In this document: one piece after another, positions 15,765 through 25,614 of the stretch
How positions within the stretch are numbered: the first letter of the stretch is position 1
Layout of the letters: each line of letters begins with the position of its first letter
Origin: Saprospiraceae bacterium
GTDB lineage: Bacteria > Bacteroidota > Bacteroidia > Chitinophagales > Saprospiraceae
Assembly (NCBI GenBank): GCA_016715985.1
Contig: JADJXD010000005.1
Span: forward strand, 1-64,000
Reading direction: 5' to 3'
DNA length: 64,000 nt
Position numbers and translations under genes: made by a program
Notes under the pieces: model-generated
What the model saw: only the letters and a program-made list of their open reading frames with translations
What the model was told of the DNA's origin: nothing
Databases searched by the model: none

Positions 15765-15989
15765 TTAAAATGGTTTAATGTTGTGAGTGCATGAATCTTG
15801 CATTATTTTTTTCGTCAGGGTGTCTATTCTTTTATTCAGAATTTCCATTTCTTCGAGTAGTTCGTTTTCCGTTACCGATATTTCGAGCCTTTCAAAATCT
15901 GCCTTTGTGGTTTTTAGTTTTACAGGCTCAAACAAGGCGGCTGCACATAAAGCAGCAAGCCAAAACAAAACGATCTTTGCCTCTGCCAT
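15765..15989 (-). CDS. Small membrane protein with coiled coil, spanin-like
   Basis: This 74-aa protein has an N-terminal membrane segment (IVLFWLAALCAAALF) and a charged helical tail (TKADFERLEISVTENELLEEMEILNKRIDTLTKKI). It overlaps the preceding membrane gene by one base. Such a layout is common in inner-membrane spanin components, but no motif confirms it. Confidence 0.55.
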   Translation of the reverse strand: MAEAKIVLFWLAALCAAALFEPVKLKTTKADFERLEISVTENELLEEMEILNKRIDTLTKKIMQDSCTHNIKPF

Positions 15990-16261
15990 TACTCAATAAT
16001 ATTTTCAAGGTTTTCAATTTTAATATTTGCACTCTCAATTTGTGATATCATATATTCTGCAAATTGATCCAGCTTCATTTCACATCTTTTATGCGCTTCC
16101 TTACACTCTTTCAGTTGTTCCATTACAAAAGCATCATTGAGTTTATTTTCTGCCCTCCATTCATTCCAAAGGATGTAGATTATCAAAGTTGATCCCATGA
16201 AGATTAACCTTGATTTTTCATCCTTGAATGCCTTTAATATGAGGTCTAATATCTTTTGCAT
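15989..16261 (-). CDS. Membrane protein with coiled coil, lysis-region
   Basis: This 90-aa protein has one membrane segment (RLIFMGSTLIIYILW, about 18-32) followed by a long helix (ENKLNDAFVMEQLKECKEAHKRCEMKLDQFAEYM). It could be a spanin or holin partner. Its stop codon overlaps the ATG of the next gene. Confidence 0.55.
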   Translation of the reverse strand: MQKILDLILKAFKDEKSRLIFMGSTLIIYILWNEWRAENKLNDAFVMEQLKECKEAHKRCEMKLDQFAEYMISQIESANIKIENLENIIE

Positions 16262-16294
16262 TGGTTTTCTATTAGGTTGGTTTGCAAAATGATT

Positions 16295-16386
16295 TTATAA
16301 CTCCAATATTTTTATAAATGCTTTGGCAACTGCATTTGGTAAAGTTTGATTTGTATCAGAATTTGTGATCTCTTTTTTTGTGGCAT
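16295..16386 (-). pseudogene. Tiny ORF, frameshifted as read
   Basis: With one base restored in the A-run near 16372, the frame reads MPQKKEITNSDTNQTLPNAVAKAFIKILEL, 30 residues ending at 16295. Without it the frame stops after 24 residues. It fills the gap between 16261 and 16405. Weak support. Confidence 0.3.
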
Positions 16387-16404
16387 GGTTTTTTGTTTTT
16401 TTGG

Positions 16405-17154
16405 TTAATTTAATATTGCTCCGTAGCATAGTTTTTGTACATAAATATCCCTTACGTTTGATCCGACTCCTTTAAAGATTCCTGTTCTTGGCCCGATTGG
16501 TAAATTATTAGCAAGTGGACTTGCCATTTTCCCAACATACACACCGTCGATATAAAATCTAATTTCGCTGTTGGCTTTGTTGAGTTCTGTTCTAAGTGTA
16601 TAGTTGACATCCACTGCCACAGAAATTCCTAAGTCCAACAACGTTTCAGAACCTACTGAATTTTTTGTGTATCCAACCCAATTACCCCCATAAACTCCGT
16701 GAGAATATCTAATACCATAAGACGAGTTAGGAAGTACAGAAGTTGAAAAAGGAGAATTTGCAACAACCCCTGATACAATTGTGAAAGAGTCTGTACCAGT
16801 TGACAATGTATTCATGGTCAGCATTGATTCCGTATAAAAATGACATTGGTTTGTAAGACCTGGAGATTGAGCCGTTTTTTGCAAATACACAACTGTTGCC
16901 CCTGATGCTGATGTTTGTGTGCCAAGATACCAAGCCGAGAGTGGCGTATTTCCATTTGACGCCTCCTGCGAAGATGACATTCCTGTTGCTGTTGCGAAAG
17001 CGATATTTCCCAAATCTCCTGCCGTTGTCGAGCCGGGAGCGTGGCAATCATCAACCGTTTTAAATCCTGTCGGTCTTTTGTAGCCAATGGGAACCCAACG
17101 ATCCAAAGTACCATCGTAATAAAATCGAATAGAACTTTTCTTCATTAAAATCAA
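16405..17154 (-). CDS. Fibre-associated or receptor-binding beta-rich protein
   Basis: This 249-aa protein, beginning MILMKKSSIRFYYDGTLDRWVPIG, overlaps the end of the 2176-aa gene. FYIDGVYVGKMASPLANNLPIGPRTGIFKGVG and SEIRFYIDG resemble LamG/concanavalin-like carbohydrate-binding folds. It follows the giant fibre-like gene and may be its tip or partner. MKKSSIRF is an alternative start. Confidence 0.55.
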   Translation of the reverse strand: MILMKKSSIRFYYDGTLDRWVPIGYKRPTGFKTVDDCHAPGSTTAGDLGNIAFATATGMSSSQEASNGNTPLSAWYLGTQTSASGATVVYLQKTAQSPGLTNQCHFYTESMLTMNTLSTGTDSFTIVSGVVANSPFSTSVLPNSSYGIRYSHGVYGGNWVGYTKNSVGSETLLDLGISVAVDVNYTLRTELNKANSEIRFYIDGVYVGKMASPLANNLPIGPRTGIFKGVGSNVRDIYVQKLCYGAILN

Positions 17155-20100
17155 ATCTTCCGAAAAATGAATGCGATTGGCTGCTGTTCCATCTGTGTGT
17201 TCCGTGCGAAATACAAATTATAATCCCCAACATTTACAATGGTCTTTTCTTCCCCATCTGTTTGTGCCTCCATTGAAGTGATCCCCCAGAATCCATCTGA
17301 AGAAACCCGTACAATATTTGCGTCTCCAAACCCTGTTGGGTTGTAGTTATCTTGTTCGCTTGTTATTTGCGATGGAGTTATTACTGATGGTGTTATTGTT
17401 TGCCAATCTGCATTTGCTCCGTCTGACATGAGGACTTGTCCTGCTGTTCCTTTTGATCCGTTTATGTCAATTCTTAGTGTTTGGGGTTTTAGATTTATTA
17501 CATCAGATAAAACATAAATCGAGTCAGATTCCACATCAATTTTGGAGTTGTCCGTTCCATCGTTTGCGTATAACTGAGCGTAGTTTTCATTAGCATAAAT
17601 CCAGCATTCATCCGTTGTCTTTGTGTTTTTTATTATCCATGACCCGTTCTCTGAATAAATCCTACTAAAAATATTATTCGTAGAGTCATTTGCATACAGA
17701 TAAACTTCATCATCAAACCAAAAACCACGATCTGCATTTGTGATGGCTCCTGATGGATAATTCTTAATATATCCCATCATAAAATCAGCTCCGCGATTAA
17801 ATGAGATGTAATCATTATCTCCCATTAAACCGTTTTGGACTTCGGTAAAACTGACAGCGTTGTTATCAATTGTCCAAACAGTTCCACTACTTGTAACTGT
17901 AATGTCTCCTTTGTCTCCATCCGAAACGCCTCCGGTAACATCAGAAAGATACGCAATAGTCTCGCGTGTGGCTCCTGTGGTTTTTGTAAAATAAAGTCTA
18001 TCCGATAGAAATTCAATAGCTCCAACTTCCGCGCTGGACATAAGAGATCCGGAATTTAATTTTATGGGTGCTGAACTCGCGGCTGTTGACCCGGCCTGAA
18101 TATGAAGTTTTGCAGATGGATTTGTGATAGGTGTTCCACCTCCTGAAATCGAAACCATACCATCACCATCAATTCGCATCTTCTCGTTTGCTGTTCCCGT
18201 TCCTTCATTTGCAAATATGATTGGAGCGTTTGACCCTTCGGCAATAAATCTGATACCATCTGTTACGAGTGCGGTTGCGCGTATTACAATAGATTGATTG
18301 TCGAATAATCCTGATGTGGAGTAAGATGTTCCCAAGTGGTAAATCTCCAATCCGTCTGATCCTAATGTTCCGCCCGGTTCCACAATAGCAGATAGTGAAT
18401 AGTCGGCTGTTGCATTTCCTAAATTATAAACAGCATCCACACCGCCTGATGTTCGAGCAGTTGGCCCGGTTAAATTTCCGTTTGTATATCCGTGAATATT
18501 ACCCCCTGCGTTTAAAATTATTTCACTGCCTGACCCGGCTGAGAATGTTGCAGATGAGTTAAATGTTTTTGCACCGCCAAATGTTTGGGAGCCTGTCGTT
18601 ACTACCCCCCTGGCTGATGCCGATGCATCCGGCAAGTTAAAAGTGTGCGTTGTCGAAGATGAGGAAATTGCAAAGTTTGTTCCGGCTGTTCCGACCACCA
18701 TTGTTTGAACGGCTCCCGTTAACCCGTTTATTTCAGTTATTCCGCTTCCTGTTGCGTGCAAACTATCATTTGAAATAGTAAGTCCATTACCAACGACGAG
18801 CTGTTGAGGATCGCCCGTACCGCCAGTGTATCTTCCGACCAGAACGCCTGTGCTGATGTTTTGCATTTTTGCAAACGTTACCGCATCATTGGCAATCGTT
18901 AAGGCTGTGCCCCCTGCTGATTTTGTTACATCTCCTGTAAATGCTGATGTTTGAATATTATTCGATGCGTCAAACTCTATGCCTCCCGTTACTCCGATCT
19001 CGGTAGCATCTCCGCTACCTGCTGCATCCCGGCCCACGAGTTTATTTGTTGCAATATTTTGGAATTTGGCAAACGTTACAACATCGTTATCAATTGTCCA
19101 TGTAAGACCACTTCCCGAAGTTGTCAGATCCCCAAAATCTCTGTCGTTAATTGCGAGTAGTGGCGTACCATCCACATATTGCAGTGAAGCATTTATCATG
19201 GCTCCGACTGCGTCTTGAGCGTCTTCTGTGGTAAATCCACTCGCTGCATTTATTGTTAGGGCTGTTCCTGTTCTCGAAATTGTAATATTTGATCCCTCAA
19301 CAAATGAAATGTCTGAGGCTGTGCCTGACAAATCAAGCGTAAAAGTCGTACCATCGTCTGACCCGGAGAACCCCTGCGAGTCTGTATTATCCAAATAAGC
19401 AGAAAGCGAAACTGAATCCCGGATCACACCGTCGTCATCCAGCGATATTCTTAAATAATTATTTGAAATATCAAGGGTGTCAATGCTTTGGTTATCGGTG
19501 TCAACTTCGGTAATATCTATTGTGTTACCTCCTGATATAGTAATTTCGTCTGTGCCTGAATTATAGCTTAAAGTTTGAGCGTCGGTATTATCTAAATAAG
19601 GAGATAGATCAACTGTTTTAAAAACTTGCGCATCGTCTTCGAGTGATAGTCTTAAAAGATTCGAAGCAATTTCAAAAGTATCAATCGTTTGATTGTCGGC
19701 TCCGGCTGGAATTGTTATGATTTTTCGGTTTTCCCCATCATTTAAAAGAGATAAGAAAATTGTATCATTTGATCTTGTGAATGTGTCAATAGTTTGGATT
19801 TCATTAGTTGCGGAGCTATCATTTAAAACCACAAATCCACCGCCTAAATCAAGCCTTAAAGTTCCTTTTCCTGCGGTTGCCGTGAGTGCCTGAATTTCGT
19901 TTGAAGTTGACCCGTCAATTTCGTTGGCCTCAATAAATAATTTATTTAACGCCGGGTCATAATCTGTAACAACAATACCGACCCCTTCAAATTTTACTGT
20001 TTGATTTGAAATAACCTCTGTGTCCGCATCATCTGCGTCAATTGTCCACGCTTCGTTTGTTGTCGATCCGTCAACCTCAGTCGCGGTAATAACTAAAGTA

Positions 20101-23100
20101 TTGGCCGGGGTTTCGGATAGCGTAATGATTCCGGCTCCTGAAATCGTTACATCGCTGCCCCCTGAAATTGCTATGTCGTAAGTGGGGCCAGCTCCTTCGA
20201 TAGTTAAGTTTTGGCCGTCTGTATTGTCAAGGTAAGGTGCTAAGTTTACACTGTCATAAATAACTCCGTCCGAACTTAAAGATGCCTTTAACCAGTTTGA
20301 AGCAATTTCAAAAGTATCAATAGTCTGAATTTCGTTTGTTACAGACCCGTCCACTTCCGAACCGTTGGATGCGCTCGTTATTCTTCCGTCTGCATCGACC
20401 GTTAAAGTTGCAAGTGTATAAGTCGCCGGTGTTACGGCGGTGCTTATTAATTCACTTGCTCCAACTGAATTGGCTGTGATGTGATCTGCTCCGATTGCAT
20501 TTGAAATAATTTTAACGGCTGTAACCGAGCTATCGGCAAGGTCAACAGTGGCAATAGCTCCATCATTTATTTTGATAGATGTAATTGAGTTTGTATCAAC
20601 TGTCCAAACCGTGCCTGATCCCGTTACGTCAACATCTCCATAATCTCCATCTGCAACACCTCCGGTTATGTCAGACAAATAAGCGATGGTCTCTCTTGTG
20701 GCTCCCGTTGTTTTGGTGAAATATAATCGGTCTGAGTTAAATTCCAATGCTCCGACTTCCGGGCTTGTGTTGAGCGATCCTGATGTAAATTTTATCGGGG
20801 CCGTTCCGGCTGCTGTGCCTTGCGCTGCAATATGAAGTTTGGCCGATGGATTGTCAACAGTTGACCCGTTTCCGGCAAGGCCAACATTTCCGGTTGCAGA
20901 AATATTCATTCTCTCTGTGCCACCGGTGCGAAAACTATGCCGAGGAAAGTTGTATTTTATTTTATTGGAGCCTGAAAGCGTAAGGCTTGTGTCGGATGTC
21001 GTACCTGAATAGGCAATGGATTGGCTTATGTAGTTTGGATTTATCATAGTATATCCAAAGCTTGTTGTGTTGTGTATTAAATAGCCAAATTGAACTCCAT
21101 CATTTGTATTGATGTTTAAACCCTTGTACCCCCCTGCATTATATTCAGATAATTGTACCCCTGTTTCGATTTTTAAAGTATCATTAAATGTTTTCTCTCC
21201 TGCAAATGTTTGGTCTGTTGTGGTCATTGCACCACGATTCGATGCGCTGGCATCGGGAAGATTAAAGGTGTGTACATTTCCACCAGATGAAATATTAAAA
21301 TCTGATCCACTTGTTCCGGTTGCAAATGTTTGTGTTGCTCCTGTTTGTGAGTTTAAAGATGTTATTCCTGTATTTGCATTAAAAGTTAGCTCTGTTCCGC
21401 TCCTTGTTATTGTTATGGCTGTTCCCTCTTTAAATGAAATGTCGGAAGCTGTGCCGGAAAGGTCAAGGGTGAAGGTAGTTCCGTCATCGCTTCCTGAGAA
21501 TCCCTGACTGTCTGTGTTGTCCAAGTAAGGAGATAAAGAAACGCTGTCAAGTATAACGCCATCACTTTGTAGTGATAGTCTTAAATAGTTGTTGTTAATG
21601 TCAAATGTATCTACTTGCTGAAATTCATTTGTCGCTGATGAGTCATTTAAAACCACGCTGCCACCATCAACAAGTCTGATCGTTCCGCCGCCTCCGGTGA
21701 TCGTTAAGTCTTGGGTGTCCGTGTTATCTAAATATGGAGCAAGTGAAACACTTTTAAAAGCTTCCCCGTCATCTTCGTTTGAGATTCTAAGAATATTTGC
21801 CGCAATCTCGAATGTGTCAATTTTTTGGTTATCGGCAGCTCCGGGAATGACCACATATTTTTCAGCGATGCCATCGTTCAAAAGTGAAATAAATAAACTG
21901 TCATTTGAAACTCTGAACGTGTCCACGTTTTGAATTTCATTTGTGGTACTTCCGTCAACTTCGGACTGCAAATATCTTCCGTCAAGATCGACTGTGTTTC
22001 CAGCAGGGGTAATTGTCAATTCTCCATTACCTCCATTCCAACTAAGTGTTTGTAGTTCGTTGGTTGCGGAGCTATCATTTAATACAACCGATCCACCATC
22101 AACCAATCTTATTGTGCCTCCACCGCCCGTAATTGTTAAGTCCTGCGTATCCGTGTTATCTAAATAAGGGGCTAAATTGACTGACTTAAAAGCCTGTGCA
22201 TCATCTTCCAAAGAAATTCTAAGGGTGTTTGAACTTATGTCGAAAGTGTCAATAGTCTGGTTATCGGCTCCTGCCGGAATTGTAACATATTTTTGAGCTT
22301 GTCCATCCTGTGAAAGAGACAGGTAAATAGTGTCATTTGACCGGGTGAATGTGTCGATCGTCTGAATTTCGTTCGTTGAACTGCTATCGTTTAGCGTTAC
22401 TGAGCCACCGCCTAAACTTAGATTAATAGTACCTCCACCGCCTCCGGTTATTGATAAAGACTGAATTTCGTTTGATGTACTTCCATCCACTTCAGTTTGA
22501 AGGTAGCGACCGTCAAGATCGACCGTGTTTCCTCCTGAAATAGTTAATTCTCCGTTGCCTCCGTTCCACGTTAAAGTCTGTGCGTCAGTGTTATCAAGAT
22601 ATGGAGATAGGTCAACTGTTTTATATAACTCACCATCATTAAATAATGAAAGCCGGAGCGTGTTGCTGCTTATAGTAAATGTGTCAATTGTTTGCAGTTC
22701 GTTGGTTGCCGATGAGTCGTTTAATGTTACACTACCTCCATTGACTAAATTAATAGTTCCCTTGCCGCCCGTGATGCTTAAATCCTGCGTATCTGTATCA
22801 TCCAAAAATCCTGAAAGGTCAACCGTGTGCAATGCTTCCCCGTCATCTTCTAAGGATATTCTTAAAGTTGTTCCGCTTAAATCAAATGTATCTACCTTTT
22901 GATTTCCGCTTGATAGAATTTGTATTTTTTTTGCCGCTTGTCCATCCCCGGAAAGAGATAGCGTTAATGTGTCGTTTGAAAATGTGGCCGTGTCAATTGT
23001 CTGACTATCCGTATTGTCTAAATACCCGGCAAGGCTCACAACTTTTGCAGCCTCCCCGTCATCTTCAACACTTATTTTGAGATCATTTCCGGTTAATGAA

Positions 23101-23681
23101 AATGTATCAATTTTTTGATTATCTGCCCCACCTGAAACCACAACATATTTGGCTGCTTGCCCATCGCTTGAAAGGCTTAATTTAATGGTGTCGGCTGCAT
23201 AGGAAAATGTGTCAATCGTTTGGATTTCATTTATAGAACTCGAATCTCCTAAAGTGATCGAAGGGCTATTTTGTAAATTGATTGTTCCTTTTCCAGCCGT
23301 GATACTTAAATCTTGGGTGTCTCCACCGGATGATGTAAGCAAAACCCATGAGGCTCCGTCATATCTCCAAACTTCATTCGATGCATTTATTACAACCCAG
23401 CTCTGTTTATCTCCGGGTGTGTATGCTGGTGTTCCTGATCCACCAATCAATTGCACACGAAAACCAGCCTTTTCCCAATCTGCTGCATCCCGGTTGTATT
23501 CGTACCAGTGCCCGGTAGTTGTGTCAATTGCGATTTCTGCGTAATAATCTACATCGACCGCCACGCCAGGCACTCCGTTTGTATAGATGACTCCTGATCC
23601 TTTTACAATAGCCTGAGCGTTTAGCCCGACTGTTGCAATGGTTAAAAATAATAGTGTAAGAAATAGGGTTATTTGTTTCAT
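17151..23681 (-). CDS. Giant exported repeat protein, fibre-like
   Basis: This 2176-aa protein starts with a signal peptide (MKQITLFLTLLFLTIATVGLNAQ). It then carries many copies of a unit with the pattern APYLDNTDTQDLTI...GGSVVLNDSSATNE and QTIDTFxxxxNTLRISLEDD. Such repeats suggest a long beta-solenoid or trimeric fibre. Segments VADGDYGDVDVTGSGTVWT and SASNRGAMTTTDQTFAGEKTFN recur in Bacteroidota phage and host-encoded fibre-like proteins. There is no S74 chaperone motif at the C-terminus. It could be the main receptor-binding fibre, or a surface protein made during infection; the signal peptide favours passage through the membrane. Confidence 0.7.
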   Translation of the reverse strand: MKQITLFLTLLFLTIATVGLNAQAIVKGSGVIYTNGVPGVAVDVDYYAEIAIDTTTGHWYEYNRDAADWEKAGFRVQLIGGSGTPAYTPGDKQSWVVINASNEVWRYDGASWVLLTSSGGDTQDLSITAGKGTINLQNSPSITLGDSSSINEIQTIDTFSYAADTIKLSLSSDGQAAKYVVVSGGADNQKIDTFSLTGNDLKISVEDDGEAAKVVSLAGYLDNTDSQTIDTATFSNDTLTLSLSGDGQAAKKIQILSSGNQKVDTFDLSGTTLRISLEDDGEALHTVDLSGFLDDTDTQDLSITGGKGTINLVNGGSVTLNDSSATNELQTIDTFTISSNTLRLSLFNDGELYKTVDLSPYLDNTDAQTLTWNGGNGELTISGGNTVDLDGRYLQTEVDGSTSNEIQSLSITGGGGGTINLSLGGGSVTLNDSSSTNEIQTIDTFTRSNDTIYLSLSQDGQAQKYVTIPAGADNQTIDTFDISSNTLRISLEDDAQAFKSVNLAPYLDNTDTQDLTITGGGGTIRLVDGGSVVLNDSSATNELQTLSWNGGNGELTITPAGNTVDLDGRYLQSEVDGSTTNEIQNVDTFRVSNDSLFISLLNDGIAEKYVVIPGAADNQKIDTFEIAANILRISNEDDGEAFKSVSLAPYLDNTDTQDLTITGGGGTIRLVDGGSVVLNDSSATNEFQQVDTFDINNNYLRLSLQSDGVILDSVSLSPYLDNTDSQGFSGSDDGTTFTLDLSGTASDISFKEGTAITITRSGTELTFNANTGITSLNSQTGATQTFATGTSGSDFNISSGGNVHTFNLPDASASNRGAMTTTDQTFAGEKTFNDTLKIETGVQLSEYNAGGYKGLNINTNDGVQFGYLIHNTTSFGYTMINPNYISQSIAYSGTTSDTSLTLSGSNKIKYNFPRHSFRTGGTERMNISATGNVGLAGNGSTVDNPSAKLHIAAQGTAAGTAPIKFTSGSLNTSPEVGALEFNSDRLYFTKTTGATRETIAYLSDITGGVADGDYGDVDVTGSGTVWTVDTNSITSIKINDGAIATVDLADSSVTAVKIISNAIGADHITANSVGASELISTAVTPATYTLATLTVDADGRITSASNGSEVDGSVTNEIQTIDTFEIASNWLKASLSSDGVIYDSVNLAPYLDNTDGQNLTIEGAGPTYDIAISGGSDVTISGAGIITLSETPANTLVITATEVDGSTTNEAWTIDADDADTEVISNQTVKFEGVGIVVTDYDPALNKLFIEANEIDGSTSNEIQALTATAGKGTLRLDLGGGFVVLNDSSATNEIQTIDTFTRSNDTIFLSLLNDGENRKIITIPAGADNQTIDTFEIASNLLRLSLEDDAQVFKTVDLSPYLDNTDAQTLSYNSGTDEITISGGNTIDITEVDTDNQSIDTLDISNNYLRISLDDDGVIRDSVSLSAYLDNTDSQGFSGSDDGTTFTLDLSGTASDISFVEGSNITISRTGTALTINAASGFTTEDAQDAVGAMINASLQYVDGTPLLAINDRDFGDLTTSGSGLTWTIDNDVVTFAKFQNIATNKLVGRDAAGSGDATEIGVTGGIEFDASNNIQTSAFTGDVTKSAGGTALTIANDAVTFAKMQNISTGVLVGRYTGGTGDPQQLVVGNGLTISNDSLHATGSGITEINGLTGAVQTMVVGTAGTNFAISSSSTTHTFNLPDASASARGVVTTGSQTFGGAKTFNSSATFSAGSGSEIILNAGGNIHGYTNGNLTGPTARTSGGVDAVYNLGNATADYSLSAIVEPGGTLGSDGLEIYHLGTSYSTSGLFDNQSIVIRATALVTDGIRFIAEGSNAPIIFANEGTGTANEKMRIDGDGMVSISGGGTPITNPSAKLHIQAGSTAASSAPIKLNSGSLMSSAEVGAIEFLSDRLYFTKTTGATRETIAYLSDVTGGVSDGDKGDITVTSSGTVWTIDNNAVSFTEVQNGLMGDNDYISFNRGADFMMGYIKNYPSGAITNADRGFWFDDEVYLYANDSTNNIFSRIYSENGSWIIKNTKTTDECWIYANENYAQLYANDGTDNSKIDVESDSIYVLSDVINLKPQTLRIDINGSKGTAGQVLMSDGANADWQTITPSVITPSQITSEQDNYNPTGFGDANIVRVSSDGFWGITSMEAQTDGEEKTIVNVGDYNLYFARNTQMEQQPIAFIFRKI

Positions 23682-23685
23682 ATAA

Positions 23686-24480
23686 TTAAGGTTCTACAAT
23701 TTTTTTAATGGCTCCGAGTGGCATTCCGTAAACATTGCCAACAGAACACATATAAAAGTCTCCATAATCCAAGTCAACTTTTGCCAACGTATCACTTGCA
23801 TAATAAGGCAGTACATTTTCAGGTGGAATAAATTTGCATCGTGGCGAACGGCCTTTGAATCCGACATTGGTGTCTATGCCTAAAATACCACCATCCAAAC
23901 CCGTTGGGCTGCCGTTGCTTTGTTCGATGAATCCGACATCCTGAATAATCTTTCGAACTATGCCCCATGCATAACCATAAGAATTATCGGCACTCAATAA
24001 ATAGTAATCTCCTTTATTAAACCAGCCCTGATTATGCGCTGCCGTATCGTTTGGAAAAAATAAAAGTGAATCGCAACAATTACACGGGTCTCCACCGCCA
24101 CCCGTTGCGCCCTGAACTGCATAGCCTCCGACCAGTCTCCACGCTCCACGTTTCCATGTTAAATGAATTTCAAATGAATCAATCGGAACGCGAACGCCAT
24201 ACATCCAAAATGGTGTCGAGCCTGTATTTCTTACTGTAACATCATCTCCCCAGGTTGTATCTGTTGGGGCCGGAAGTGAAAGGGTAATATCCGGTGTGTT
24301 TTGATCTATAATAAATGATGAGTAATGATCGACCGTTTCGTATGCTGTGCCGACCGGGCCACTCACCGTAATGTCTGCAATTTGTAGAGTGATCTTTTTT
24401 AATGCATCGTTTACAATATATTGGCCCGTTGCACAAAACGCAACTGTTGAAAACGCCAATATTTTTATAAATCCCTTCAT
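23686..24480 (-). CDS. Exported hypothetical protein paired with the giant repeat protein
   Basis: This 264-aa protein has the signal peptide MKGFIKILAFSTVAFCATGQ. Beta-rich segments (TPDITLSLPAPTDTTWGDDVTVRNTG) are followed by a GGGGDPCNCCDS linker and a C-terminal domain that repeats a motif: DYYLLSADNSYGYAWGIVRKII and DFYMCSVGNVYGMPLGAIKKIV. It ends 5 bases before the giant gene starts, so the two are likely co-expressed. Confidence 0.6.
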   Translation of the reverse strand: MKGFIKILAFSTVAFCATGQYIVNDALKKITLQIADITVSGPVGTAYETVDHYSSFIIDQNTPDITLSLPAPTDTTWGDDVTVRNTGSTPFWMYGVRVPIDSFEIHLTWKRGAWRLVGGYAVQGATGGGGDPCNCCDSLLFFPNDTAAHNQGWFNKGDYYLLSADNSYGYAWGIVRKIIQDVGFIEQSNGSPTGLDGGILGIDTNVGFKGRSPRCKFIPPENVLPYYASDTLAKVDLDYGDFYMCSVGNVYGMPLGAIKKIVEP

Positions 24481-24491
24481 TAATCTTTTTT

Positions 24492-24524
24492 AAAAACAGC
24501 ACATTGATTTCTCGCCGTGCTGTT
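24492..24524 (-). terminator. Terminator-like hairpin
   Basis: On the minus strand AACAGCAC and GTGCTGTT form an 8-bp stem followed by TTTAAAA. It sits just upstream of the exported gene at 23686-24480, as do similar hairpins upstream of or beside the other exported genes. If the preceding gene really extends to 24478 it would overlap this hairpin. Confidence 0.5.
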
Positions 24525-24552
24525 CCATTATTATGAATAAACCTACTCCAAT

Positions 24553-24877
24553 TTACTTTTGCCCTTTTTTGCCTCCAATAATTCGCCACATCTTTATCAC
24601 TTCCTCCGATGTTTCCTTTCTCATCTCTTATCGGCCACTTACCCATCGGGCAATGTGTATCTTCGTAATGTGGTGGAAGCGAAAAAACATTTACACTTAC
24701 TTTGCTTTGGCTCTTTACTGAAATTACACAGGTGCATATTTTACATACACCATTTTCATTCATCGGGCAAGTGGAACAAACTGCTTTTCTTGCCTCCGTT
24801 AACTTTGGATCATCCAGCCATTCTTTTACAAGTAGCTTTCGACCGATAAATGATTTCGCCTCTGTAACTAAATGCAT
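24553..24877 (-). CDS. Small zinc-binding protein, frameshifted end
   Basis: The open frame gives CSTCPMNENGVCKICTCVI and HYEDTHCPMGKWP, with several Cys and His that probably bind zinc. The raw frame runs on into the next gene out of phase (to 24242), which cannot be correct. A one-base correction in the A-run near 24565 gives a stop at 24553, before the terminator-like hairpin. A stop near 24478 is the alternative. It lies at the end of the head operon. Function unknown. Confidence 0.55.
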
Positions 24878-24879
24878 CG

Positions 24880-25563
24880 TTAGTGTTTAAATGCAAATCT
24901 TCTTCTTTGGCTGCCTTGTACCGTTGTACAATCTCCGCAATCCAAAAAACTAACTTTAGCAGTACGGTAATCATATCCCGTTGCCGGGTTTGAATCGTAT
25001 TTATCCTGCTGCTCTTTTATGTATTCGATCATCTCCTCTGTGATGATATTTATATTTTCTTTTAATGCCCGTAAGGCCATGTCAAGGCTTTTGTAATCGG
25101 CTCCGACTGTATTGGAATTATCTTCTGTTTGAATTACTGCGCCCTTGCCTGTGAATTTTACAGTCTCCTGTGGCACTATCGACCGGATCACTTCATTTGC
25201 GATAATTGGCCGTAAGTAAATTTTCCAAAGGTTATTGTATTCGGCAACTGAAAACTTTGTGGCTGGTTTCCATTTAGTGGCAACCAACGAAGGTTCCTCT
25301 GTATTTGAATTATGAGTACTTTCGTATAAATCATCTTCCCACCAGCGCATATCTCCAATTGAATAACTGCCGGCTGTCCATTGCGCTTTGTTTTCCCAAT
25401 TATTCTTTACACCCTGTAAAACCAAATAAAAATCGTTACCTACACAACTGCGAAAAAATCGCTGCTCGATAATTGGGATCATGCGAGTTGCCTTGTCAGG
25501 GGGAAAACTCCTCTCCGCAAGGCTGTATCTAATTACCTCATTGGTTGTTATTATCGCTGACAT
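24880..25563 (-). CDS. Probable head-tail adaptor protein
   Basis: This 227-aa protein (MSAIITTNEVIRYSLAERSFPPDKATRMIPIIEQRFFRSCVG start) has the form of the adaptor-like proteins that follow portal genes in Bacteroidota phages. It comprises helices at the N-terminus, a central WWEDDLYESTHNSNTEEPS loop and a long C-terminal helix. Its start overlaps the portal C-terminus if the portal frame is corrected. The assignment rests on position and shape. Confidence 0.5.
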   Translation of the reverse strand: MSAIITTNEVIRYSLAERSFPPDKATRMIPIIEQRFFRSCVGNDFYLVLQGVKNNWENKAQWTAGSYSIGDMRWWEDDLYESTHNSNTEEPSLVATKWKPATKFSVAEYNNLWKIYLRPIIANEVIRSIVPQETVKFTGKGAVIQTEDNSNTVGADYKSLDMALRALKENINIITEEMIEYIKEQQDKYDSNPATGYDYRTAKVSFLDCGDCTTVQGSQRRRFAFKH

Positions 25564-25614
25564 CTTGCATTGGTGTTTGAGGTTTTTCCAATTTGGTTTC
25601 CTGCGCTGCTTTCA

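Noticed and set aside
17151..23681. Several plus-strand open frames of 60-132 codons across the giant repeat gene
   Set aside because: They are reverse-frame shadows of a repetitive coding sequence and have no starts, leaders or conserved content.
24242..24552. C-terminal extension of the small zinc protein
   Set aside because: It reads the following signal-peptide gene out of frame and lacks conserved features; a frameshift in an A-run explains it.
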